Assembly: GCA_900550335.1 (NCBI GenBank)
Contig: URRU01000035.1
Coordinates: forward strand, 1-13,042
Source: an uncultured Clostridium sp.
GTDB taxonomy: Bacteria > Bacillota > Clostridia > Peptostreptococcales > Peptostreptococcaceae
Direction: 5' to 3'
DNA: 13,042 nt
Positions within the stretch are counted from its first letter, which is position 1. Each line of letters starts with the position of its first letter. Shown one piece after another: positions 1 to 8,400 of the stretch. Under the pieces are notes generated by a model, which was not told where the DNA came from, did no database searches, and saw only the letters and a list, made by a program, of their open reading frames with translations. Made by a program: the position numbers and the translations under genes.

Positions 1-28
1 AAATTTTTATAACTCAAGAAAAATTACT

Positions 29-34
29 AGGAGG
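29..34 (+). promoter_or_regulatory. Ribosome binding site of the first small gene
   Basis: AGGAGG lies five bases before the ATG at 40, a near-perfect Shine-Dalgarno match. It supports translation of the small gene that follows and fixes its start. The promoter is not visible because only 28 bases precede this site; the gene may belong to an operon that begins outside the window. Confidence 0.75.
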
Positions 35-39
35 ATACC

Positions 40-270
40 ATGAACAGATATACAAAATATATAAACATGATGGGAAGTTATTACACAAAAGACTTCGAAA
101 AAGAAAAGAAAAATATAGTTAAGGTAAGAGAAGTTAAAGAGGAAACAGTTAGAAAATTCTTCTTACAGGGAGATTGTGAAGTATTAGTAGTTTTTGAAGA
201 TACAGGAAAAGAAATACTGATAGACGACTTCTCTCCAGAAGAAGAAATAAAAAAATACTTAGGACCTTAA
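40..270 (+). CDS. Small hypothetical protein, 76 aa
   Basis: I do not recognise this protein. It is short, highly charged and soluble-looking, with no signal peptide or membrane segment. The first half is basic and lysine-rich; the middle (about residues 44-62) alternates hydrophobic residues as in a beta-hairpin (EVLVVFEDTGKEILIDDF), followed by an acidic helix-like end (SPEEEIKKYL). A strong AGGAGG precedes the ATG, which argues that it is translated. The next gene starts 18 bases after its stop on the same strand, so the two are probably one operon. Small acidic/beta proteins in pairs are sometimes immunity proteins or remnants of toxin loci, but nothing here shows that. Confidence 0.6.
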   Translation: MNRYTKYINMMGSYYTKDFEKEKKNIVKVREVKEETVRKFFLQGDCEVLVVFEDTGKEILIDDFSPEEEIKKYLGP

Positions 271-288
271 AAAGAGATAGGTGATTCG

Positions 289-633
289 ATGATTTATAAT
301 ATCGGTAATTTAAAGCTAGATTCTGATTTTGAATTTAGAGTTATTAGAGAAACAGAGGAAGATATAGATATTTTTGTAGATATAAACTACAGAAGTGTAG
401 ATATTGATGCTTCAGACAGTAGGATGTTTAGCTCTCGTATTCAATTTCCTTTTGTTAGAGCTATTATTTTAAGAATAGATAAAGAAGGCCATGATATGAC
501 AGTACATATGCTTAGAAATATAGATTTGCTGTCTGCATTTGCTAATTTTGAGATAGATTTTTCTCATTCTACAATAGCTATCAATAACAATTATGAAAAA
601 GTTGTTATTGATAGGATATTTAATCCATTATAA
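289..633 (+). CDS. Hypothetical protein, 114 aa
   Basis: I do not recognise this protein. It has no signal peptide or membrane helix and is rich in D, I, F and alternating hydrophobic residues, suggesting a mainly beta fold (for example residues 8-35 and 49-66). AGGTGA lies four bases before the ATG, a usable ribosome binding site. It follows the 76-aa gene by 18 bases and ends just before a strong bidirectional terminator, so it is the last gene of a short + strand operon that converges on the pilus locus. An immunity-protein-like role would be a guess; no catalytic motif is visible. Confidence 0.6.
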   Translation: MIYNIGNLKLDSDFEFRVIRETEEDIDIFVDINYRSVDIDASDSRMFSSRIQFPFVRAIILRIDKEGHDMTVHMLRNIDLLSAFANFEIDFSHSTIAINNNYEKVVIDRIFNPL

Positions 634-644
634 AGATAAAAAAT

Positions 645-676
645 CCCTAGTCAAGTATAAATCATATTGACTAGGG
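645..676. terminator. Bidirectional Rho-independent terminator between convergent operons
   Basis: A perfect 10-bp stem (CCCTAGTCAA with TTGACTAGGG) encloses a 12-base loop. On the + strand it is followed by TTATTTTTT; on the minus strand the stem is followed by ATTTTTTATC. Both directions therefore carry a U-tract. It sits between the stop of the + strand gene at 633 and the stop of the pilus operon at 684, as expected for a terminator shared by convergent units. Confidence 0.9.
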
Positions 677-683
677 TTATTTT

Positions 684-1499
684 TTATTTTACTTTTTTCC
701 TTTTGTTCACAACAATAAACATTAAAAGTGCACCTATAAATAATGCTACTGTGCTTAGAATTCCTCTGTCACCTGTTTTTACATTAATAGGTGGATTTCC
801 TCCGCCATTGCTAGGAGGATTTTTTGATGGTGGGTTATTATTTCCTGGAGGATTATTATTCCCAGGTGGGTTATTTTCTCCCGGCGGATTATTGTCATTT
901 GGTGGATTGTTGTCACCAGGAGGGTTATTTTCCCCCGGTGGATTTTCTTCCTCTCCTGGTGGTAACTCCTCCTCTATACCATACTTAGGCTCGACAACTA
1001 TAGTATTCCCCTCTTCAAAATGAGATGGTGATTTTACTAAGAATGGATTTGAACTATATATCCTATTGCCTATTTTTACACTATCTCTCTGAGCTATTAC
1101 ATATACACCATCACTTAACCCAGAAAAGACAGCTTTCCCATTTAAGTCTGTTATTTCTAATCTACCTTTTATATTATTATCTTTAGCATATTCATATAAT
1201 ATGTTGGCGGCTTCCATCTCATCTTTTGCAGCACTGCTGTTTATATCTACCCAAGATTTTTTAAAATCATCTGTTAAAACATATTTATCTCCATTGTATT
1301 CTCCAACTTTATATAAATAAAATTCAGCGCCCGATATTGCTATTTTATTATTATTTTCATTGTAGGAATGACTATTGATTACAACAGTTTTACTACCCGA
1401 TGCATAAGAAATCCTTTCAAATATAGGCGATGAAATTACCAATATTGAAACAATAAACATAACTATTCTTTTTATAAATTTATTTTTTCCCATTTTCAT
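684..1499 (-). CDS. Small proline-rich wall-anchored pilin, probably the basal (anchor) pilin
   Basis: This 271-aa surface protein has a signal peptide (hydrophobic 11-27, cleavage likely near 33), one small pilin/Cna_B-like domain (about 38-172) with a GAEFYLYKV strand, and a proline/asparagine-rich tail (180-237) dominated by six PPGxNN units. It ends with a sorting signal: NVKTGD (239-244), a hydrophobic stretch (247-264) and a KRKKVK tail. The motif departs from LPXTG at its first two positions. The layout matches FctB/SpaB-type basal pilins, which join the fibre to peptidoglycan; the role is inferred from that and from operon position. The ATG at 1499 overlaps the end of the sortase gene by 20 bases. 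A second ATG at 1493 is better spaced from AAAGGTGG and may be the true start. Confidence 0.85.
   Translation of the reverse strand: MKMGKNKFIKRIVMFIVSILVISSPIFERISYASGSKTVVINSHSYNENNNKIAISGAEFYLYKVGEYNGDKYVLTDDFKKSWVDINSSAAKDEMEAANILYEYAKDNNIKGRLEITDLNGKAVFSGLSDGVYVIAQRDSVKIGNRIYSSNPFLVKSPSHFEEGNTIVVEPKYGIEEELPPGEEENPPGENNPPGDNNPPNDNNPPGENNPPGNNNPPGNNNPPSKNPPSNGGGNPPINVKTGDRGILSTVALFIGALLMFIVVNKRKKVK
834..941 (-). repeat. Six tandem 18-bp units encoding PPGxNN
   Basis: Residues 187-222 of the small pilin are six consecutive hexapeptides: PPGENN, PPGDNN, PPNDNN, PPGENN, PPGNNN, PPGNNN. The DNA repeats with an 18-base period, imperfectly. Degenerate units (PPGEEEN before, PPSKN and PPSN after) extend the region to residues 180-230. 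Such a tail is likely an extended wall-spanning stalk. Unit number could vary between strains by slippage. Confidence 0.85.
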
Positions 1500-2355
1500 C
1501 CACCTTTCTCTTTTGTCTTTTTTTGTAAAGATACATAAATATTATTATCGCTATTATTCCTAAAGCTAGTATTGCTAATTCGAATAATATATTCATTTTT
1601 CCTTTTAGTGCGTCCTCCATATATTCTTCTTCTGAATAAGGAATTCTTTCTCCCCTTATTAATAGTCTGTGTGAATTGACACCATATGGAGTACAAGTGA
1701 CCAATGTACAATAATCCATACCATCAACTATAGTTAGTGCTGATGTTTCTGTTGGGAGTACTGTCAAAATTTGATCTACTTGGTATGCAATTTTATTTCC
1801 GAGTATTTTTAAATAGAATCTGTCACCCTCTTCTATTTGATCTAGTTCTGTAAATAGTTTTTTGTTTGGTAATCCTCTGTGACCAGTTAAGACCGAGTGG
1901 GTGCTATTTCCACCTACTGGAAGCGATGTTCCATATAGATGTCCTATCCCCGCCTGGAGAACTACTTCTTTAGTGCCATGATATATCGGAGCTTCCATAT
2001 TTATTTTTGGTATGTCTATCGTTCCCATCATTCCACTTCCATTTACATCTAGCTGCTTTTCATAAACTTCGTCTGTTTCTTCTCTAGTCGCAAACGGATC
2101 TGATAACTCTGCATCAGACGATAGGCCACAATTATATATTATAGCATTATTGAATTTCTTTTTCATTTCTACTTCGTTGGTATCTATAGATTTATTGTAA
2201 GAATCTATGACTTTTGAGCTTCTTTTTACATATAGGTAGTTACTTATCGACGGATATGCGATTATAAGTATCCCAGCTATAAGTATTATTATTGTTATTA
2301 TGTCTGCAATGAGTTGTTTTTTGTTTTTCTTTTTTTTAGGTTTTTGTTTTTTCAT
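1480..2355 (-). CDS. srtC: Class C (pilin-polymerising) sortase
   Basis: This membrane transpeptidase cleaves LPXTG-type signals between T and G and links pilin subunits through a lysine. At 291 aa it has the usual class C layout: a basic N-terminus, a membrane helix (about 15-34), an extracellular catalytic domain and a second C-terminal membrane helix (about 256-277) with a basic tail. The triad is visible: His159 in LTGHRG, Cys221 in TLVTCTPYG, and Arg230 nine residues later in HRLLIRG. DPF at 86-88 is the active-site lid motif typical of class C enzymes. AAAGGAG precedes the ATG. It lies between the major pilin and the small pilin, and it is the only sortase in the window, so it is likely dedicated to this pilus. 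A housekeeping sortase for wall anchoring must lie elsewhere. Confidence 0.95.
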   Translation of the reverse strand: MKKQKPKKKKNKKQLIADIITIIILIAGILIIAYPSISNYLYVKRSSKVIDSYNKSIDTNEVEMKKKFNNAIIYNCGLSSDAELSDPFATREETDEVYEKQLDVNGSGMMGTIDIPKINMEAPIYHGTKEVVLQAGIGHLYGTSLPVGGNSTHSVLTGHRGLPNKKLFTELDQIEEGDRFYLKILGNKIAYQVDQILTVLPTETSALTIVDGMDYCTLVTCTPYGVNSHRLLIRGERIPYSEEEYMEDALKGKMNILFELAILALGIIAIIIFMYLYKKRQKRKVDENGKK

Positions 2356-2368
2356 TTTTTCTCCTTTG

Positions 2369-2423
2369 ATTTCAATATTTAGAACAATTAATCTGATAGG
2401 TTAATTCCTCTAAGTATTGAAAT
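2369..2423. other. Long imperfect inverted repeat upstream of the sortase gene
   Basis: Two 15-base arms (2369-2383 and 2409-2423) pair at 14 positions; the exception is a U-G pair on the + strand and an A-C mismatch on the minus strand. A 2x2 internal loop and a further 6-bp stem (AATTAA with TTAATT) follow, closed by a 9-base loop. It ends a few bases before the sortase ribosome binding site. It has no U-tract in the direction of the operon, so it does not look like a plain terminator; a role in processing, stability or attenuation is inference. Confidence 0.7.
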
Positions 2424-2427
2424 TTTT

Positions 2428-2457
2428 ATCATAAGGGGATTTTCATCCCCTTATGAT
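2428..2457. terminator. Strong 12-bp hairpin between major pilin and sortase
   Basis: A perfect 12-bp stem (ATCATAAGGGGA with TCCCCTTATGAT) has a 6-base loop. On the + strand it is followed by seven T residues, the classic terminator form. On the minus strand, the direction of the pilus operon, it is followed by AAAAATTT and so lacks a U-tract. In the operon mRNA it probably acts as a 3'-protecting or processing hairpin, or a partial terminator after the pilin. On the + strand it would stop antisense transcription. Confidence 0.7.
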
Positions 2458-2478
2458 TTTTTTAGTTTGTTTTGTTTT

Positions 2479-4038
2479 TTAGTTTTCCTGTTTTCTTCTC
2501 ATGAATCTTATCATTGCTACTGCTACTAATAGAGCACCTACTGCAGTTAGTAGTAATGTTCCTGTACCACCTGTTTCTGGTAAGTGTGCACCTGATGTAT
2601 TTTCGATTGTAATTATGTTCTTTTCTGCTTTTATATCATCTTTAGATATTTCATAACTACCATCTTTATTATTTGTTACAGTTATTTTTATATCCTTTTC
2701 AAGTTTGTTATATCCATCCGGAGCTTTTGTTTCTCTTAACCAGTATGTTCCAGCTTTTAAACCATTTATAACAAGGTTGTATCCACCAGTTTTGTCAAAG
2801 TTCTTTGTCTTTATTTCATCTATAGTCACCAATTTTATATTTCCTGGTTCCTCAGATTGATTTGGGTTTATTTTGTATACACCTCCTGAACCAATAACTT
2901 TTATAGCTGTAGTTCCTGCTTGTCCACCATTATCTGGATATAATTCGAATTCTGCTCCAGAAAGAAAACTAGTTCTGTTTGCTTTATCAGTTTTCTTGAT
3001 ATGAACTGGGAATGTTGGAGTGTTTACTTCTTCCGGTTTAGTTGTTATTGTTTCACCAGGTTTATTTCCGTATTCAAGTATTGCACTATTCTTTTCTTTT
3101 ACTTCAGCTTTTTCATTTACTTTAGCCTTATAGCTTATTATTAATGTTTTTCCAGAATACTTTTTCTGAGTATCTTCATTATTTATATACCCAGTTAAAT
3201 CTATAGTCATTTTATCTTGATTTTTTCCATCACTAGTTTTTGCAACATTTGCTTTTATTCCAGATGTATTAGTTATATCTATTTCATCTTTAGATTCTGG
3301 CTTATCTTTTAATGTGATTTTTATTCCAAGTTCTCCAGGAACTTTGAATTCACTCTCATCAAAATTAACAAAACTTAGACCTTCTGTAATTGTATCGCTT
3401 ATTGTGTATTTAGTAAATTTTTTAGGTATTGTTGTAGTTATTGTATATGTTACTATATCACCAATTTGTACATCAGTTGCAGGTTTACCATCTTTATCAA
3501 AAGCTTTTTTATCTATACTTGGAGCTTCTTCTTTTAAGTCTATTGTGGCATCTCCGTTTATAGTTGTAATAACTGGATTAATCTGACTTGCATTATCTAA
3601 AACTATTAAATAATATCCTGGTTCTAATTGGCTTACAGTTGTTCTATCTGAAGGAGCTGTTATATTAGATGTTGTACATTTACCACCCTTATAATTTTCT
3701 TCAAATTTTTTTGCAAACCGCTTTATATCCTCTCCTTTATCTTTATATGCTGCTATTTTTCCTATAATTTCATTTTCTGAACAATTTAAAATAGTTTTTA
3801 TAGTTTCTTTATAATCTTCATTTAAAGAATATGAATACTTATCGCCAGAATATGAATCTAAATTAAGAAGTTTGTAAAGTCTAACTGTATGACTTTCTCC
3901 GTCTGGCAGTTTGTTTCCCCCTTGTAATGTAATTGTTAAATTCCCTGATTGAGCAGGTGTAGCAAAACTTGCAGTAGCCATAGATAATACCATTACCATA
4001 GAGATCATCATGGCTAGAAATTTTTTGAGTTTTTTCAT
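2479..4038 (-). CDS. Major backbone pilin, LPETG-anchored, isopeptide-forming
   Basis: This 519-aa protein is built like a SpaA/FimA-type shaft pilin. It has a signal peptide (1-26, cleaved near ASFA), an N-terminal pilin domain (about 31-170), a middle isopeptide-forming domain (about 175-340, DIVTYTITT and ISDTITEGL) and a C-terminal Cna_B/SpaA domain (about 344-482). The last has a candidate lysine in VHIKK (348/349), the E-box ETKAPDGY (Glu436) and Asn480 in IENTSG, the three groups that form a Lys-Asn isopeptide bond. It ends with LPETG (486-490), a membrane stretch and RFMRRKQEN. The pilin lysine joined by the sortase is not certain; Lys169 before EEAPSIDKK lies where a YPK motif would fall. 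AGGTGAT precedes the ATG. The sortase gene follows after a structured 123-base gap. Two cysteines (86, 121) are unusual in a secreted pilin. Confidence 0.93.
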   Translation of the reverse strand: MKKLKKFLAMMISMVMVLSMATASFATPAQSGNLTITLQGGNKLPDGESHTVRLYKLLNLDSYSGDKYSYSLNEDYKETIKTILNCSENEIIGKIAAYKDKGEDIKRFAKKFEENYKGGKCTTSNITAPSDRTTVSQLEPGYYLIVLDNASQINPVITTINGDATIDLKEEAPSIDKKAFDKDGKPATDVQIGDIVTYTITTTIPKKFTKYTISDTITEGLSFVNFDESEFKVPGELGIKITLKDKPESKDEIDITNTSGIKANVAKTSDGKNQDKMTIDLTGYINNEDTQKKYSGKTLIISYKAKVNEKAEVKEKNSAILEYGNKPGETITTKPEEVNTPTFPVHIKKTDKANRTSFLSGAEFELYPDNGGQAGTTAIKVIGSGGVYKINPNQSEEPGNIKLVTIDEIKTKNFDKTGGYNLVINGLKAGTYWLRETKAPDGYNKLEKDIKITVTNNKDGSYEISKDDIKAEKNIITIENTSGAHLPETGGTGTLLLTAVGALLVAVAMIRFMRRKQEN

Positions 4039-4072
4039 AAATAATCACCTCTAATTTTATTTTTTATTTTTA

Positions 4073-4095
4073 CCCTCTCCCTTTTAGAGAGAGGG
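4073..4095 (-). other. 9-bp hairpin between giant protein gene and major pilin gene
   Basis: Read on the minus strand, CCCTCTCTC pairs with GGGAGAGGG around a TAAAA loop: nine pairs, one of them U-G. On the + strand the equivalent position is a C-A mismatch, leaving seven pairs. The hairpin is thus best formed in the operon mRNA. It is followed there by A-rich sequence and the pilin ribosome binding site, not by U residues, so a processing or stabilising role is more likely than full termination. Confidence 0.65.
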
Positions 4096-4102
4096 ATTTT
4101 TA

Positions 4103-5452
4103 CTAAGCTTGTTTTGATTTATACTTTCTTCTGTATGTTTCAATGGCAATCACTATCAATCCAATACCTATTATGTAAAGCATTGCATATCCTAAACCAC
4201 CAGTTTCTGGAAGGATATACTGCCATTTCTTAGAGTTTGTTACTATAATATGGTAGATATCATTCTTATCATTTTCTACCTTTACCTCATAATCTATACT
4301 TACTTTGTAATCAGGTATTTCTTCCTCTTTAATCTTGTAAGTGTAGTATATTTTATTGCCGCTCGAATCTACAAAGTACGCTGGAAGGTTCTTTATGTAT
4401 AGCTTCCATATATTTTCGTCTTGCATCTGCTCTTTAGTAAGAGTTACTTGATGTTTAGCATTTTCATCCCAAACTTCTTGACCTTTTTCATCTTTGTAAG
4501 TTCCCCAAATCCAGAATGTTATTAAATTTGGTCTTTGTTCTGGTTTCCAATCTTTCCAAATTTTTTCAAGATTTATTACTACTGTTTCAGAACAAGGATC
4601 TTGCATATCTCCAGGTTCCATTTCTTGGTCTGGAGCTAATGGGTATGTAGGTTCGTCACCCATAAGTACCGCTTTAGAACCTTGATCTCTGTATACCATC
4701 AATGCATTTTCTACATTTGGCTTTTTATCATCAACAGCCTTAGCATCTTTAAGTTCATCAAGTTTTTTTACCTCATCAAAGTGTTTAATATCGTAAACGT
4801 TGTTCCAACTTCCATCAACCCTAGAACCTAAATGTATAGTTCCACCAGCTTTATTTTCTATTTCGCTATATATAGCATCTAGTTTTCTATATATACTATA
4901 TAAGTTTCCTTCTGCTTCTATATTTTTAAGGTTGTTAAAATGATAGTTACTTTTTAATGATGATGAACCTGTAAATATTCCTGTTGCACCATCTGGAGAA
5001 ACAGTTTCCACTTCGCTCTCAGCTGGACCTTTTATAGCATCTGCATATACCATTTTATTTTTTCTTAAAAGACCTTCATTGTTGAATCCTACAAATCCAC
5101 CAACATATCCTTTATCTGTTATAGCTGCTTCTGTATTTCCTGAGCCACTACCAAATACATCATATCCTTTTGCTATACCAGTTACTGTTGAATCAGATAT
5201 TCTTGTTCTATTAGCTTTGATAAGATTTATAGATAATTCGTCGAGTTTATTTTTATCAGTCTGTACATTTCCAAGTTTGTCGCAACTAAGGGCTATCTTA
5301 CTATCTCCTATTTCAACTATTACAACATCAAACTCTTTATCAGCTTGTTTGTTTACAGATATTCTTACAATAATTCCAAGCAGATTTACTTCTACAACAT
5401 CTGTTCCTGATACTAAAGATACTTTTACTAAACCTAAGTCTACTTTTATACA
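4103..5452 (-). CDS. C-terminal part of the giant surface protein (frameshifted): Cna_B domain and LPETG anchor
   Basis: This open frame of about 449 codons continues the giant protein in the -1 frame. It carries one more GGFVG repeat motif, a linker region, a Cna_B domain (roughly 155-275 counted from the Met at 5053) and a sorting signal: LPETGG, a hydrophobic helix and RRKYKSK. In the Cna_B domain INLEKIWKDW gives the lysine strand, YKIKEEEIPDYK the E-box and VTNSKK the asparagine, so an internal isopeptide bond is expected. There is no ATG, GTG or TTG between 5452 and 5054, and the ATG at 5053 has no ribosome binding site. It is therefore not an independent gene but the end of the upstream one. 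If the shift is real, the anchor is not made, except by rare slippage; if it is a sequencing error, this is the wall-anchor half of the intact protein. Confidence 0.85.
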   Translation of the reverse strand, partial: CIKVDLGLVKVSLVSGTDVVEVNLLGIIVRISVNKQADKEFDVVIVEIGDSKIALSCDKLGNVQTDKNKLDELSINLIKANRTRISDSTVTGIAKGYDVFGSGSGNTEAAITDKGYVGGFVGFNNEGLLRKNKMVYADAIKGPAESEVETVSPDGATGIFTGSSSLKSNYHFNNLKNIEAEGNLYSIYRKLDAIYSEIENKAGGTIHLGSRVDGSWNNVYDIKHFDEVKKLDELKDAKAVDDKKPNVENALMVYRDQGSKAVLMGDEPTYPLAPDQEMEPGDMQDPCSETVVINLEKIWKDWKPEQRPNLITFWIWGTYKDEKGQEVWDENAKHQVTLTKEQMQDENIWKLYIKNLPAYFVDSSGNKIYYTYKIKEEEIPDYKVSIDYEVKVENDKNDIYHIIVTNSKKWQYILPETGGLGYAMLYIIGIGLIVIAIETYRRKYKSKQA

Positions 5453-8400
5453 CCTTTTATAAGCTCTGCAAGAGTATTATTATATATAGCCTTTACAACA
5501 ATTCCAATAACTTGTAATAATGCTTTTACTATTGGCGAATCTGCAGCTACACTAGCTAAATATGCAAATGATGTTTCACCAGCAAATCCACCAGCAGTTT
5601 CTCCACTTGCCACTTGCATAAGGTTTGTACTTGAACATCTATCTATTTTTGCTAGTTCAGCAAATCCTACAAATCCTCCTGCTATTTCACTCTTATCAGT
5701 TCCAAGTGTTCTATTTTCACTCTTAACTGAGTAACCTTTTTGTCCTTCTGAATCATTTTCGTTCTTTAGTATACCTACAACGCTTGAGTCCTCTATATGA
5801 GATCCAAATACATCTAGTACACCAGCTGTTGCACCTAAGAACTTGTCTAATACATTTGCATTTTCTAGGTTTACAGCTCCACTCTTTCCACTGTGTCCCA
5901 CAAATCCTCCAGTATAGTTTATACCTCTTACATTTCTAAGTTTTTCAACACTACTATTTTTAACGCTTCCGTCTAAAAGTGTTCCGCCAAATCCACCAGC
6001 ATTTCCTGTGTAGATTGGTCTATTTACATATCCTAGTTCTTTTCCTTCTTTTGAATATACTTCTATTCCTGCTCTTTCTGCACCAACTACTTTTGAATTA
6101 TATATATATGTTCTAAATGTATCTAGTGCATCTACTGAGCCAAGATTTACTAAATTTTGTAATATACTTGTTCCTTTATCCCCTGAAACTTCAGCTATAG
6201 CTGAGACATCTGCTTTTCCAAAGAATCCACCTGCGTGTTCTCCTGCTGTTACTGTTCTTATATTTTCTATGTTTACACCATTTTCTGGTTTATCTTTATC
6301 CCCTATAACAGCACCGTTTATTTCTCCAGCAAATCCTCCTGCATCCTCAGCATATTTTATAACTCCTGCTTCTTTGCTTAATGGTCTAGCTTGTGATTCT
6401 AAATAAGCACCATTTATCACTATTCCCCAATCATCCCAAGCTCTTACATCTACAGCTCTAACTGTCGAAACAGTAGCGTTCATAAGTCTTATTAAATCTT
6501 TTGGGGCTTTTACTAAACCATTTAATAAACCTCCTAGGAGACCACCATCTGTTGCTGTATCTAAAGATGTTGCACTACCGTTTTCTATCTTACCAGCAAA
6601 TCCACCTACATCTTGTGTTCCTTCTACTCTTCTTAGGTTATGAACATAACATTTTTTGTAGTTAGGATCTTTTACTGCATCGTATCCTTTTTCTTCCTTG
6701 TTAGAAACCTCTTTTATATTTTCTTTATTTGTAGAGTCTTCTTCTTGAGGTTCTTTTTTATCATCAACTGAAGTATTTTCTTCTTTTTGAGCTTCATTAT
6801 TTTGAACTTCTTTTTTATTTAATGCTTCTGTGCTCGTTCCTTTTTCTTTCTTTTTATCTGGTTCAGCAGAAACATTTTCTTTGCTCATATCTTCATTTAT
6901 TTTTGAATTTTCTTTATTTGGGGCATCAGTTTTAGATTCCTCTGTTTTAGTATCTTCTGTTTTAATAGGAGTAATGTCTTCTATTGCTTTATTTTTTACT
7001 CCTTCATTTCCCCAAATCTGACCACCAATTATATGTCCAGCAAATCCTCCAGAATATCCTTTTTTAGCTACTTTTTCAGTATTTGCAAAGTTAGATATTA
7101 TATTTTTTATACTTGTGTTTTTTGATGTATTGATATCACAAAATACTTTTAAGCCTGATTGGTATCCTGTAACACCAGAGTTTTTTATTACTGGAACAAA
7201 TGTCTGAACAGCAGATAATGTGTTGCCTAGTATTGTTTGGTCTAATAATTTAAGACCTCCTATTTCCGCTACACCACCTGTTATCATTTCTCCAACAAAT
7301 CCACCTGATGCTCTATATGCGTTTACTTCTTTAGCATCCCAAGCATGTGCATCTGTTATGACACCACTTTTCATATATCCCACATATCCACCAGCTGTTC
7401 CGTATTCTCCTGGGCTAGTTGCCTCAGTATTTCTTCCAGCTTTTACATTGTAGCCATAAGCATATTCTTTTATTAATTTGTTTAATTCCGCTTCTGTTTT
7501 TACTTCTTCTGTAGGAAGAGTAGTTCCAAATACACCATTACTTCCTACATACTTAACCCACTTATTCCAAGTTTCTATGTCTAGTTTTCTAAGTGGTCCG
7601 TATACAGCTGTATTTGTTTCTGTAGGATATACTGCATTTAGTACATTTAAAAGGTTAGTTACTTTAACTAAACCAGCTAATATTTTTATATTTCCTGTAT
7701 CCGCAACATTAGCAGATTCTGTAACTCCTGAGAATCCACCTGAACTCTCTCCACCATATACAGATCTTATTCTTATTGTGGCTGCTTCTTTCTTTTCACC
7801 TTTTATTCTTGCACCTTCATTATGACCTATATATCCACCTGCATATCCTCTTTTGTACATAGTATCAGTTAAACCTTCTGCTCTAACAATTCCTCCACAA
7901 GGTACTGCTGTAGTTTCTGAATCTATTACTTGAGGTATGAATGTATTTAATACACTTGCAACATTTTCACTTATATTAGCAACTTTATCTATTATACTTG
8001 CACTTTCTATAACAGCAGCTGTATTACCTGGTTCTGCTCTTCCTGTATGTCCACCAGCTGTTTCTCTACCTATTATATACTCAAAGTTGTATGAGTTACA
8101 GTTATTTAAATTACTTCCTGATACAAATCCTGCATATCCTCCTGAGTGACCAACTATATCCTCTTTTTTATTTTCTTTAAGTCCATCGGCAATTACAGAG
8201 TACCCCCCAGGTGCACCATATACGTTAGAGTTTTCTATATTAGTTGATACAACATCTAGCGCATTTAATACATTTTCAATTCCTAGAGTATCTCCCAATA
8301 GAGATATTCCTCCTCCTGCAGAGGCCGCTGAGTCTATGTCTGCTCTACCTACATATCCTCCTGCATATCTTCCTGCTCTTACTGCATAACCTGAAAGATT

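Noticed and set aside
667..1023. A + strand frame of 118 codons with a signal-peptide-like start and a GGLLxPGG repeat
   Set aside because: It is the antisense shadow of the PPGxNN repeat and membrane anchor of the small pilin. It has no ribosome binding site and begins inside the terminator loop.
1496..1711. A 71-codon minus-strand frame inside the sortase gene
   Set aside because: It overlaps the sortase catalytic region in another frame and has a composition unlike a real protein; the sortase frame has all expected motifs.
5449..5476. Programmed -1 ribosomal frameshifting as the cause of the split
   Set aside because: No in-frame X XXY YYZ heptamer is present; only a single AAA codon could re-pair after slipping. 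I saw no obvious downstream stem. Not excluded, but weaker than a missing base.
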